Assembly: GCF_003182095.1 (NCBI RefSeq)
Contig: NZ_QGTJ01000005.1
Span: forward strand, 126,799-190,798
DNA from: Plasticicumulans acidivorans
GTDB lineage: Bacteria; Pseudomonadota; Gammaproteobacteria; Competibacterales; Competibacteraceae
Reading direction: 5' to 3'
DNA: 64,000 bases
This document shows, one piece after another, positions 8,782-15,946 of the stretch. Under the pieces are notes generated by a model, which did not search any database, was not told the origin of the DNA, and worked only from the letters and a program-made list of their open reading frames with translations. The stretch's first letter is position 1. The number at the start of each line of letters is the position of its first letter. A program made the translations under genes and the position numbers.

Positions 8782-9375
8782 ATGTCATCGCAAATCAGCC
8801 GTTTCCCCGTGCCCGATCTGGCCAGTCTGCCCGCCGACGTGCGCGAGCGTATTGAGACCGTTGCCGCCAAGGCCGGTTTCGTGCCCAACGTCTTTGCCGT
8901 GCTCGCACACCGCCCGGACGAGTTCCGCGCCTTCTTCGCCTATCACGATGCCCTGATGGAAAAAGACAGCGGGCTGAGCAAGGCCGAGCGCGAGATGATC
9001 GTCGTCGTCACCAGCGCGGCCAACGCCTGTGAATACTGCGTCGTCGCCCACGGGGCGCTGGTGCGCATCTATTCGAAGAATCCGCGTCTCGCCGACCAGC
9101 TGGCGATCAACTACAGCCGCGCCGAGATCACGCCACGCCAGCGCGCGCTGCTCGACTTCGCGATGGCTGTCTCGCTGGATGCCAACCGCATCGACGAGAC
9201 GCAGTTCGCGACGCTGCGCAGCCACGGTTTCAGCGATGAAGACATCTGGGACATCGGCGCCATCGCGGCCTTCTTCGGCATGTCCAACCGTCTGGCCGGC
9301 TTCATCGGCATGAAGCCGAACGAGGAATTCTTCCTCATGGGACGGCTGCCGAAAGCCGCGGCGCAGGCTGCGTAA
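8782..9375 (+). CDS. AhpD-like peroxidase-related protein (carboxymuconolactone decarboxylase fold)
   Basis: A 197-aa cytoplasmic protein of the CMD/AhpD superfamily. The redox motif is CEYCVVAH (CxxCxxxH) at about residues 76-83, which in AhpD proteins forms the catalytic disulfide with the proton-relay histidine. N-terminal [13 protein letters not shown] and the downstream [14 protein letters not shown] match the uncharacterized peroxidase-related enzyme subfamily. The frame is open far upstream, but the ATG at 8782 follows a very strong AAGGAGGAG ribosome site at 7 bases, which fixes the start. It ends before a strong intrinsic terminator (9439-9473), so it is probably a one-gene unit. Likely a thiol-dependent hydroperoxide reductase; the reductant partner is not visible. 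Confidence 0.87.
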   Translation: MSSQISRFPVPDLASLPADVRERIETVAAKAGFVPNVFAVLAHRPDEFRAFFAYHDALMEKDSGLSKAEREMIVVVTSAANACEYCVVAHGALVRIYSKNPRLADQLAINYSRAEITPRQRALLDFAMAVSLDANRIDETQFATLRSHGFSDEDIWDIGAIAAFFGMSNRLAGFIGMKPNEEFFLMGRLPKAAAQAA

Positions 9376-9438
9376 GCCGGTCTTGCCGGCCGCGGTGGCG
9401 ATCGTCGGGCGTGCCGCATATAGTCTGCGCGACCCCGA

Positions 9439-9473
9439 CGACCCGCCGCTGCCCGGCGGGTCGGGCATTTTTT
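9439..9473 (+). terminator. Rho-independent terminator after peroxidase-like gene
   Basis: Perfect 10-bp stem CGACCCGCCG / CGGCGGGTCG (9439-9448 with 9454-9463), loop CTGCC, followed by GGCATTTTTT. It separates the peroxidase-like gene from gcvH. Confidence 0.88.
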
Positions 9474-9508
9474 CAGGCAGCATGCCCGTTTCCCAGAGAG
9501 TCCCCGCA

Positions 9509-9889
9509 ATGAGCAACATCCCCGGTGATCTGCTGTACACCGCGTCCCATGAATGGGTCCGCACTGACTCCGATGGCACCGTCACCGTCGGTATCACCGA
9601 CCATGCGCAGATCGCCCTCGGTGACCTGGTGTTCATCGAACTGCCCGAGGCCGAGCGCGTCGTCGACGCCGAGGAAACCTGTGCCGTCGTCGAGTCGGTG
9701 AAGGCCGCTTCCGAGGTCTACGCGCCGTTCGCCGGTGAGATCGTCGAGAGCAATGCCGCGCTGGCCGATACTCCCGAGCTGGTCAACAACGACCCCTACG
9801 GCGACGGCTGGCTGTTCCGCATCCGCCCGATCGGCGCGCTCGAAGGGCTGCTCGACGCCACGGCCTACGCCGCCACGCTCGCCGACTGA
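9509..9889 (+). CDS. gcvH: Glycine cleavage system H protein
   Basis: A 126-aa lipoyl carrier that shuttles the aminomethyl group between GcvP, GcvT and lipoamide dehydrogenase; in some bacteria it also serves lipoate relay. The full fold is present: SHEWV near residue 13, [19 protein letters not shown], the lipoyl-lysine motif [13 protein letters not shown] with Lys at about position 63, and the C-terminal [13 protein letters not shown]. The start [11 protein letters not shown] is chosen because family N-termini align there; an ATG 27 bases upstream (MPVSQ) is possible but adds non-conserved residues. No gcvT or gcvP is in the window; instead tpx follows after 48 bases, so H is encoded apart from its partners. 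Confidence 0.95.
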   Translation: MSNIPGDLLYTASHEWVRTDSDGTVTVGITDHAQIALGDLVFIELPEAERVVDAEETCAVVESVKAASEVYAPFAGEIVESNAALADTPELVNNDPYGDGWLFRIRPIGALEGLLDATAYAATLAD

Positions 9890-9937
9890 TTTCCAGTGCC
9901 GGCACCCGCCGGCCCGCCCCCCGAAGGAGATCGTCAG

Positions 9938-10438
9938 ATGGCCACCGTCACGCTCAAGGGCAACCCCTGCAGCACCAACGGCGAACTGCCCGCCGTCGGC
10001 AGCCGCGCGCCCGACTTCCTGCTCGTCGCCCCCGGCCTCAAGGACGTGCGCCTCGCCGACTACGCCGGGCGCAAGAAGCTGCTCAACATCGTGCCGAGTC
10101 TCGACACACCGACCTGTCAGCTGTCGACGAAGAAGTTCAACGACCACGCCAAGGCGCATCCCGACACCGTGGTGCTGATCGTCTCCGCCGACCTGCCGTT
10201 CGCGCAGGGCCGCTTCTGCACCGGCGAGCACCTCGACAACGTCATTCCGCTGTCGATGATGCGCTCGCGCAATTTCGCCAAGGATTACGGCGTGCTGATC
10301 GAGAACGGGCCGCTGGCCGGCATCACCGCGCGCGCGGTCGTCGTGCTCGCGGCCGACGACACCGTCCAATACACGCAACTGGTCGCCGAGATCGGCGATG
10401 AACCCGATTACGAGGCTGCGCTCGCCGCCCTCGCCTGA
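9938..10438 (+). CDS. tpx: Thiol peroxidase Tpx (atypical 2-Cys peroxiredoxin)
   Basis: A 166-aa periplasmic or cytoplasmic lipid-hydroperoxide peroxidase reduced by thioredoxin. It aligns along its whole length with E. coli Tpx: GNP..., peroxidatic Cys in [23 protein letters not shown] [13 protein letters not shown] carrying the resolving Cys, and the C-terminal [15 protein letters not shown]. The ATG at 9938 follows GAAGGAGAT at 7 bases, so the longer in-frame extension is rejected. dgkA begins 8 bases after the stop, which implies a gcvH-tpx-dgkA transcript. Confidence 0.96.
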   Translation: MATVTLKGNPCSTNGELPAVGSRAPDFLLVAPGLKDVRLADYAGRKKLLNIVPSLDTPTCQLSTKKFNDHAKAHPDTVVLIVSADLPFAQGRFCTGEHLDNVIPLSMMRSRNFAKDYGVLIENGPLAGITARAVVVLAADDTVQYTQLVAEIGDEPDYEAALAALA

Positions 10439-10446
10439 GGCTCTGC

Positions 10447-10809
10447 ATGGCCAACCAGCCGCATACCGGGTGGCGACGCGTCGTCAACGCTACCCATTAC
10501 TCCTGGGCCGGCCTCAAAGCCGCCTGGCGCAACGAGGAGGCCTTCCGCCAGGAAAGTCTCCTCGTGTTTTTCCTGTCGCCGTTCGCTTTCTGGCTCGGTC
10601 ACACACCGACCGAGCGCGCGCTGCTGATCGGCAGCCTGCTGCTGATCGTCATCGTCGAGCTGCTCAATTCCGGCATCGAGGCGGTGGTCGACCGCATCGG
10701 CCTGGAGCGCCATGAGCTGTCCGGTCGCGCCAAGGACATCGGCTCGGCGGCAGTGTTCGTCTCGCTGCTCAATGCCGCCGTGGTCTGGGGGCTGGTCGTG
10801 CTCGGCTGA
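10447..10809 (+). CDS. dgkA: Diacylglycerol kinase
   Basis: A 120-aa inner-membrane kinase that phosphorylates diacylglycerol to phosphatidate, recycling the lipid released by osmoregulated glucan and LPS decoration. It shows the short prokaryotic DgkA layout: amphipathic N-terminus, NATHYSWAGLKAAWRNEEAFRQE with the catalytic-region glutamate, then helices two and three with the signature LLNSGIEAVVDRIG and DIGSAA. Length is standard. It lies 8 bases after tpx. Interestingly, the GH17-GT2 glucan synthase upstream makes a periplasmic-type glucan, whose glycerophosphate decoration is one source of diacylglycerol; that link is inference. Confidence 0.96.
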   Translation: MANQPHTGWRRVVNATHYSWAGLKAAWRNEEAFRQESLLVFFLSPFAFWLGHTPTERALLIGSLLLIVIVELLNSGIEAVVDRIGLERHELSGRAKDIGSAAVFVSLLNAAVVWGLVVLG

Positions 10810-10855
10810 AGGCCGCGCTAGCATCGGTGGCAGGACCGTCACGAGAAGCCCGCCG

Positions 10856-11653
10856 ATGAGCCGTCTGCACCGCCTGCTGCTGTGCCTGCTGCTGATGCCT
10901 GCGCTCGCGCTGGCCGATGCCCTCGAAGTGATTCCGCTGCAGCACCGCAGCGCCGAGGACCTGCTGCCGCTGCTGCGGCCGCTGGTGCGCCCGCCGACCA
11001 CGCTCGGCGGCCAGGGCGACAAGCTCATCGTGCGTGGTTCGCCGGCGGAGATCGAACAGCTGCGTCAGCTGCTCGGTGCGCTCGACGTCGCGCCGCGCCG
11101 GCTGCTGGTCAGCGTGCGCCAGGGCAGCGCCGACGATCTGCTCAATCGCGGTGGCGGCAGTGATGCCGTCGCCGGCTTCGGCAGCGACGGCGTGCAGGCC
11201 GGCGGCCGCGTCAGCGTCGAGCATTACGGTACGCGGCGCAATGACGACACCACGCAGGGCGTGCAGGTGCTCGACGGCCAGGAAGCGTTCATCCGGGCCG
11301 GCGCCGAGGTGCCGGTCAGCAGCAGCGGCACGGTGATCTACGGTCGCAGCATCGTCGCGCAGGACGTGCAGACCGAATACCGCGACGCCAGCACCGGCTT
11401 CTACGTGCGCCCGCGGCTCAGCGGCAGCAGCGTCACCGTCGAGGTGCGGCCGAGTTCGAGCCGCGCGCTGCCTGACGGCAGCTTTGCCACCAGCGGCCTG
11501 TCGACCACGGTCAGCGGACCGCTCGGTGCCTGGCTGCCGCTCGGCGGTTCCGTCGAATCGCGTCAGCAGGAACGCAACGCCGACACCTACTCGACGCGCG
11601 AACACTCGCGCGCCGAGCGCGTCTGGCTGCTCAGGGTCGAGGAGCTGCCGTAA
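10856..11653 (+). CDS. Secretin N-domain-like periplasmic protein (hypothetical)
   Basis: A 265-aa protein with a clear signal peptide (LLLCLLLMPALALADA). Residues about 22-80 resemble a secretin N1/NolW-type repeat (LEVIPLQHRSAEDLLPLLRPL, then GDKLIVRGSPAEIEQLRQLL and GALDVAPRRLLVSV), as in GspD and PilQ. The remaining 180 residues read like the start of a secretin channel domain (GQEAFIRAGAEVPVSSS, FYVRPRLSGSSVTVEV) but stop far short of a full gate. It is much smaller than a true secretin and no type II, III or IV secretion gene is nearby. It could be a stand-alone secretin-like protein or pilotin-type factor. The ATG at 10856 gives the signal peptide; the frame is open upstream without one. 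Confidence 0.78.
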   Translation: MSRLHRLLLCLLLMPALALADALEVIPLQHRSAEDLLPLLRPLVRPPTTLGGQGDKLIVRGSPAEIEQLRQLLGALDVAPRRLLVSVRQGSADDLLNRGGGSDAVAGFGSDGVQAGGRVSVEHYGTRRNDDTTQGVQVLDGQEAFIRAGAEVPVSSSGTVIYGRSIVAQDVQTEYRDASTGFYVRPRLSGSSVTVEVRPSSSRALPDGSFATSGLSTTVSGPLGAWLPLGGSVESRQQERNADTYSTREHSRAERVWLLRVEELP

Positions 11654-11657
11654 CCGC

Positions 11658-12116
11658 TCAGAACACGCCGAGTTCGAGGCCGGCGGCCAGCGCCTCGCCG
11701 AGCTCGTGTGCCTGCACCAGCGCCGTAGCGTCGAACTCGCCGCGCACGATCAGCGCTTCGGCGACTTCCCGCCAGCCGTAGCCGGTGGCGATGCGGCCGA
11801 TCTCGCGCACCGCGCCGCGGCCGTCGTTGCCGGCGCTGATCAGCAGCGCATAGGGCAGGCCGACGGTGCGGCCCTCGCAGGGGTAGTAGCAGCGTTCGAG
11901 GAAGTCCTTGACCAGTCCGCACAGCGTGCCGAAGTTCTCCGGCGTGCCGAGCAGCAGGCCGTCGCAGCCGAGCAGGTCGTCGACGCCGGCATCCGGGGCG
12001 TGGCGCAGCTCGACATCGACGCCGCCGGCGCTGCAGGCGCCGGCATAGGCCGCGGCGATCAGTCGGCCGGTGTGGCCGCTGCGGGTGTGGAAGACGATCA
12101 GCAGGCGTTTACGCAT
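11658..12116 (-). CDS. Flavodoxin-like FMN-binding protein
   Basis: A 152-aa flavodoxin-fold protein. The phosphate-binding loop is HTRSGHTGRL at residues 10-19, and the isoalloxazine loops are GTPENFGTLCGLVKDFLER and ISAGNDGRGAVREIGRI. This pattern is typical of the NAD(P)H-dependent oxidoreductase/flavodoxin family often annotated as WrbA-like or flavodoxin. Substrate unknown. It converges on the secretin-like gene with a 4-base gap and is divergent from the MgtC/DUF4010 gene. Confidence 0.88.
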   Translation of the reverse strand: MRKRLLIVFHTRSGHTGRLIAAAYAGACSAGGVDVELRHAPDAGVDDLLGCDGLLLGTPENFGTLCGLVKDFLERCYYPCEGRTVGLPYALLISAGNDGRGAVREIGRIATGYGWREVAEALIVRGEFDATALVQAHELGEALAAGLELGVF

Positions 12117-12248
12117 CGCGAACTCCGGGCGGCGCTGGCTGCGAGCTTAGTCTGCCGCGGGGCCGGGCGGCTAAGCTCGGGGCATGCCGCTTCCATTTCC
12201 ATGTTCACTTCCGTGCCGCCTGCGCGCGGACATACGCGTGTCGCCGCC

Positions 12249-13511
12249 ATGAGCTTCGAACTCGAACAATTGTTTTCCCGCATCGGCCTGTCGGTCGCAC
12301 TCGGTCTGCTGATCGGCCTGCAGCGCGAGGCCACCGGGCCGGAATTCGCCGGTCTGCGCAGCTTTGCGCTGACGGCGCTGTTCGGCACGCTGTGCGGCCT
12401 GCTCGCCGAGCATTTCGGCGGCTGGGTGCTGGTCGCCGGGCTGTTCGCGATCACCATCCTGCTGGTGCTCGGCAACGTCATGCAGTGGCGCGGCCGGGTC
12501 GATGACCTCGAACCCTCGGTCACCAACGAGCTCGCGCTGCTGCTGATGTTCGGCCTCGGCGCCTACATCGCCTTCGGCGAATGGGAGCTGGCCGTCGTCG
12601 TCGCCGGCGTGTTCGTCGTGCTGCTGCACTTCAAGGTCGAGCTGCACGCGCTGGCGCGCCGTCTCGGCGGCGATGATCTGCGCGCGATCGTGCAGTTCGT
12701 GCTGATCACCTTCGTCGTGCTGCCGGTGCTGCCGGACCGCACCTTCGGCCCGTATGCGGTGTTCAACCCCTTCGAGGTCTGGCTGATGGTGACGCTGATC
12801 GTCGGCATCAGCGTCGGCGGCTACCTGCTGTACAAGGCCTTCGGCGGCGGCGCCGGCGTGCTGCTCGGTGGCGTGCTCGGCGGCGCGGTGTCGAGCACGG
12901 CGACGACGCTGGCCTACGCCCGCCGCGTACGCGAAGGACTGGCCGCGCCGCTCGCCGCCGTCGCCATCGCACTCGCCTCGGCGGTGATGCTGGTGCGGGT
13001 CAAGGTCGAGATCGCCGTGGTCTCGCCGCTGTTGCTGCGCCACGCGCTGCCGGCGCTCGGTCTGATGCTGGCGCTGACGCTGCTGCCGGTGGCCTGGTTG
13101 TGGCGGCGTTCGCGGCGGCAGGACGCGACGATGCCGCCGCAGAAGAACCCGGCCGAACTCGGCCCGGCGATCACCATGGCCGGGCTCTACGCGCTGGTGC
13201 TGTTCGTGCTCGCCGCCGCCAAGGACTCGCTCGGTCGGGACGCGCTGTTCCTGGTGTCGATCGTCGCCGGCTTCACCGATGTCGACGCGATCACGCTGTC
13301 GGTGTCGCGCCTGGCCAGCGAAGAGCGGGTGACGCTCGATACCGCCTGGCGGCTGATCGTCACCGCCGTGCTCGCCAACGCCGCCTTCAAGGCGGCGATG
13401 GTCGCCTCGGTCGGCGGCCCGGAGGTGTTCCGCCGCACGCTGTGGCTGCTGCTGCCGTCTTTGGCCGCCGGACTGGGGATGATCCTGTGGTGGCCGGCGG
13501 CCGCCGTTTAG
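12249..13511 (+). CDS. MgtC/SapB - DUF4010 integral membrane protein
   Basis: A 420-aa membrane protein with about 12 hydrophobic segments. The N-terminal 140 residues are an MgtC-like domain (LGLLIGLQREATGPEFAGLRSFALTALFG), with the charged pair typical of MgtC/SapB; the C-terminal part is DUF4010 ([37 protein letters not shown]). Such proteins are annotated as MgtC family and are probably transporters or regulators linked to Mg2+ or cation homeostasis, but no activity is established. The ATG at 12249 is the first start that avoids a long non-conserved extension. It is divergent from the flavodoxin-like gene across 132 bases. Confidence 0.9.
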   Translation: MSFELEQLFSRIGLSVALGLLIGLQREATGPEFAGLRSFALTALFGTLCGLLAEHFGGWVLVAGLFAITILLVLGNVMQWRGRVDDLEPSVTNELALLLMFGLGAYIAFGEWELAVVVAGVFVVLLHFKVELHALARRLGGDDLRAIVQFVLITFVVLPVLPDRTFGPYAVFNPFEVWLMVTLIVGISVGGYLLYKAFGGGAGVLLGGVLGGAVSSTATTLAYARRVREGLAAPLAAVAIALASAVMLVRVKVEIAVVSPLLLRHALPALGLMLALTLLPVAWLWRRSRRQDATMPPQKNPAELGPAITMAGLYALVLFVLAAAKDSLGRDALFLVSIVAGFTDVDAITLSVSRLASEERVTLDTAWRLIVTAVLANAAFKAAMVASVGGPEVFRRTLWLLLPSLAAGLGMILWWPAAAV

Positions 13512-13536
13512 GCCAGCGGCCGGGCGCCGGCGGATG

Positions 13537-13968
13537 TCAGTCGCAGTCGGCGTCGAGCTGCACGTGGGCGAACCACAGCCGCTTCCAGCGCTCGATCTTC
13601 TCGGCATCGGGCAGCGCTTGTGGCGAGGCCGGCTGGCTGGCGGCGAAGTTCGCGCCGCCGTCGATGATCCTGACGTTGACCGCCGCATAGCAGACATCGT
13701 CCTCGGCATACAGGCCGCCGACCAGCACGCCGCAGTGGCCGCAGACCAGCATCTGCGCGATGCCGCTGCCCTGGCGGTAGCGCTGCAGCCGCTCCATCGC
13801 TTTGACGTGGATGCTCAGGCTGCCGTCGGCATCGGACAGGTAGGCCGCCCCGTGCTTGCGGCAGAAATCGCAGTCGCAGGCGCGCGGCGTGTACTCGGTG
13901 GGCTCGCGCGACAGGGTGAGTTCGACGCGGATATTCCCGCAGTGGCAGCTGCCGGTCAGTGGGTGCAT
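13537..13968 (-). CDS. GFA/CENP-V-type zinc protein
   Basis: A 143-aa protein of the glutathione-dependent formaldehyde-activating enzyme (GFA) fold. Zinc cysteines are visible as GSCHCGNIRVEL (CxC), CDCDFCRKHGAAYL (CxCxxC) and VCGHCGV (CxxC). The family is widespread and most members have no proven substrate; true GFA binds S-hydroxymethylglutathione. It converges on the MgtC/DUF4010 gene with a 25-base gap and lies 42 bases downstream of the cupin gene on the same strand, so the two may be co-transcribed. Confidence 0.9.
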   Translation of the reverse strand: MHPLTGSCHCGNIRVELTLSREPTEYTPRACDCDFCRKHGAAYLSDADGSLSIHVKAMERLQRYRQGSGIAQMLVCGHCGVLVGGLYAEDDVCYAAVNVRIIDGGANFAASQPASPQALPDAEKIERWKRLWFAHVQLDADCD

Positions 13969-14010
13969 GGTCAGGTTCCCTGAGTGCTGTGTCGTCGATT
14001 CGCGCAGTGC

Positions 14011-14490
14011 CTAGTACGCCCGGCCGTCCTTGTGGGCGAAGTGCCAGCGGCCGTCGTCGCCCATCACGGCCTGCAGGTCGTCATCCGGGTAGCTGACGAC
14101 GTCGCCGGGGGAGCGGTCGCCGATTTCCAGATAGAGCACGTCGTCGCTGCCGCGGTTGGCGAGCTGGTAGGCATCGCCGCTGCCGGCCGGGCAGCCGGCG
14201 CACATGCCGGGTTCGAGCAGGGTTTCGCCGGCGTTGCTGATCAGCACGGCCTGACCGGCGAGGATGTAGAGGAATTCATCCTGGCGACTGTGACCGTGGC
14301 GCAGCGCCGAGACCGCGCCCGGCGCCAGCCGTGTCAGGTTGACGCCGAAGTTGCGCAGGCCGAACACATCACCGAGCGCGCGTTTCTCGCGCCCGGCCAT
14401 GCGTGCGGCGAAGGGCTCGGGGTAGGCGGAGGCAACGGCGCGCGGCGGCACCTGTGCGGCGACGACGGCAATCGGTTTCGGCTCGCTCAT
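14011..14490 (-). CDS. Cupin-domain protein
   Basis: A 159-aa single-cupin protein. The first cupin motif is seen in SALRHGHSRQDEFLYILAG (metal ligands His, His, Glu) and the second in PGMCAGCPAGSGDAYQLANR, where the usual histidine position reads as AYQLANR; metal binding may therefore be altered. The C-terminus YPDDDLQAVMGDDGRWHFAHKDG recurs in cupins annotated as transcriptional-regulator-like or ectoine-synthase-like proteins of proteobacteria. The start MSEPKPI is chosen over a longer frame with a proline/arginine-rich extension typical of out-of-gene sequence. Function unknown. Confidence 0.82.
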   Translation of the reverse strand: MSEPKPIAVVAAQVPPRAVASAYPEPFAARMAGREKRALGDVFGLRNFGVNLTRLAPGAVSALRHGHSRQDEFLYILAGQAVLISNAGETLLEPGMCAGCPAGSGDAYQLANRGSDDVLYLEIGDRSPGDVVSYPDDDLQAVMGDDGRWHFAHKDGRAY

Positions 14491-14599
14491 GGCTCGGGGG
14501 CTCCGTGGGGCGGGGGAGTCCCGCAGTCTGGCAGCCCGCCATGTGCGGCGCGGCGGCGGCGGGCGCACCGCCGCTGTGCGTGAATGCATGGTCTGCCGC

Positions 14600-15226
14600 T
14601 CAGCCCGGCGGCTGCAGCGCCTGCCGCAGGCTGGCCCAGATGTTGTCGAGCAGCCGCGGCTGCGCGGTTTCGTTCGGGTGCAGGCCGTCGTCCTGGATCA
14701 GGGACGGTATGCCGCCGACGCCATCGAGGAAAAAGTCCACCAGTCCGGTGTGATACTGCGCCGCCAGCTCGGCGTAGATGGCGTGGAACTGTTCGGTGTA
14801 GCGCGGGCCATAGTTCGGAGGAATGCGCATGCCGAGCAGCAGCACGCGGGTGCCGGAGCGCTGCGCCAGCTCGATGATGCCGGTGAGATTGGCGCGCATC
14901 GCGGCGAGCGACAGGCCGCGCAGGCCGTCGTTGGCACCCAGTTCGACGATCAGCAGTTGCGGGCGGTGTTCGGCGAGCAGCGGCGGCAGGCGATCGAGGC
15001 CGCCCTTGCTGGTATCGCCGCTGATGCTGGCATTGACCACCTGCTGCGGCAGGCCCTGCGCGCGCAGCCGCTCGGCGAGCAGCGCGACCCAGCCTTTTGC
15101 GGTATCGATGCCGTAGGCGGCGCTCAGGCTGTCGCCGAGCACCAGGATCACCGGCGCCGGCGCGGCCTGCAGCAGCGACGGCAGCACAAAACTAAAAATC
15201 AGCAGCAGACGCGACAGGAGTTTCAT
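14600..15226 (-). CDS. tesA: Multifunctional acyl-CoA thioesterase/arylesterase TesA
   Basis: A 208-aa periplasmic SGNH hydrolase. Signal peptide at residues 1-22 (LLSRLLLIFSFVLPSLLQAA). The four SGNH blocks are present: GDSLSAAYG with the nucleophile Ser, SGDTSKGG with Gly, GANDGLRG with Asn, and DGLHPNETAQ with the catalytic Asp and His. The start at MKLLSR is preferred because it places the signal peptide at the N-terminus. It is divergent from the ybbA-type ABC gene with only 30 bases between starts, exactly the E. coli tesA/ybbA arrangement, which strengthens all three assignments. Confidence 0.95.
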   Translation of the reverse strand: MKLLSRLLLIFSFVLPSLLQAAPAPVILVLGDSLSAAYGIDTAKGWVALLAERLRAQGLPQQVVNASISGDTSKGGLDRLPPLLAEHRPQLLIVELGANDGLRGLSLAAMRANLTGIIELAQRSGTRVLLLGMRIPPNYGPRYTEQFHAIYAELAAQYHTGLVDFFLDGVGGIPSLIQDDGLHPNETAQPRLLDNIWASLRQALQPPG

Positions 15227-15256
15227 GTGCGAGCGCTTCCCGAAGGACTCAAGACG

Positions 15257-15946
15257 ATGGAAGTGGAGACCCGGCCGATTGTCCGGGCCGTCGGGCTGGG
15301 CAAGCAAGTCAGCAGCCCGGAAGGCGAGCTGACCATCCTCGACGGCATCGATCTGGCGATCGGCCGCGGTGAACGTGTGGCCATTCTCGGCGCTTCAGGT
15401 TCCGGCAAGTCGACGCTGCTCGGTCTGCTCGCCGGCCTCGATCTGCCGAGTCACGGCCGTGTCGAGCTCGACGGCACCGATCTGGCGACGCTCGACGAGG
15501 ACGGTCGCGCCCGGTTGCGCGCCGGTCACGTCGGTTTCGTCTTCCAGTCCTTCCAGCTGCTGCCGGGGCTGAGCGCGCTGGAAAACGTCATGCTGCCGCT
15601 GGAGCTGGCCGGTCGTGCCGATGCCGCGGCGCTGGCCCGCGAAACCCTGGAGCACGTCGGCCTGACGGCGCGGGCGCGGCATTACCCGGCGCAGCTGTCC
15701 GGCGGCGAGCAGCAGCGCGTGGCGATCGCCCGCGCCTTCGCGCCGCGTCCGGCGCTGCTGTTCGCCGACGAGCCGACCGGCAACCTTGACCGCCGCACCG
15801 GCCAGACCGTCATCGATCTGCTGTTTCGCCTCAATGCCGAGCAGGGCACGACGCTGGTGCTGGTCACGCACGACGTCCACCTCGCCGGTTACTGCGAGCG
15901 GCGGCTGGTGATGGAGGCCGGGCGACTGGCGGAGGAGGCGGCGTGA
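15257..15946 (+). CDS. ybbA: ABC transporter ATP-binding protein YbbA
   Basis: A 229-aa ATPase of the LolD/MacB-type (o228) family. Walker A is [10 protein letters not shown]-loop [10 protein letters not shown], signature [15 protein letters not shown], Walker [14 protein letters not shown], and H-loop VLVTHD, all intact. It energises the large permease encoded next: the GTG start of that gene overlaps this stop by four bases. In E. coli YbbA-YbbP is a MacB-superfamily system of uncertain cargo, proposed to act on lipids or acylated substrates together with TesA. Confidence 0.94.
   Translation: MEVETRPIVRAVGLGKQVSSPEGELTILDGIDLAIGRGERVAILGASGSGKSTLLGLLAGLDLPSHGRVELDGTDLATLDEDGRARLRAGHVGFVFQSFQLLPGLSALENVMLPLELAGRADAAALARETLEHVGLTARARHYPAQLSGGEQQRVAIARAFAPRPALLFADEPTGNLDRRTGQTVIDLLFRLNAEQGTTLVLVTHDVHLAGYCERRLVMEAGRLAEEAA

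Noticed and set aside
9376..9508. Glycine riboswitch before gcvH
   Set aside because: The 133-base gap is mostly occupied by the terminator of the previous gene, leaving about 35 bases, too short for a glycine aptamer.
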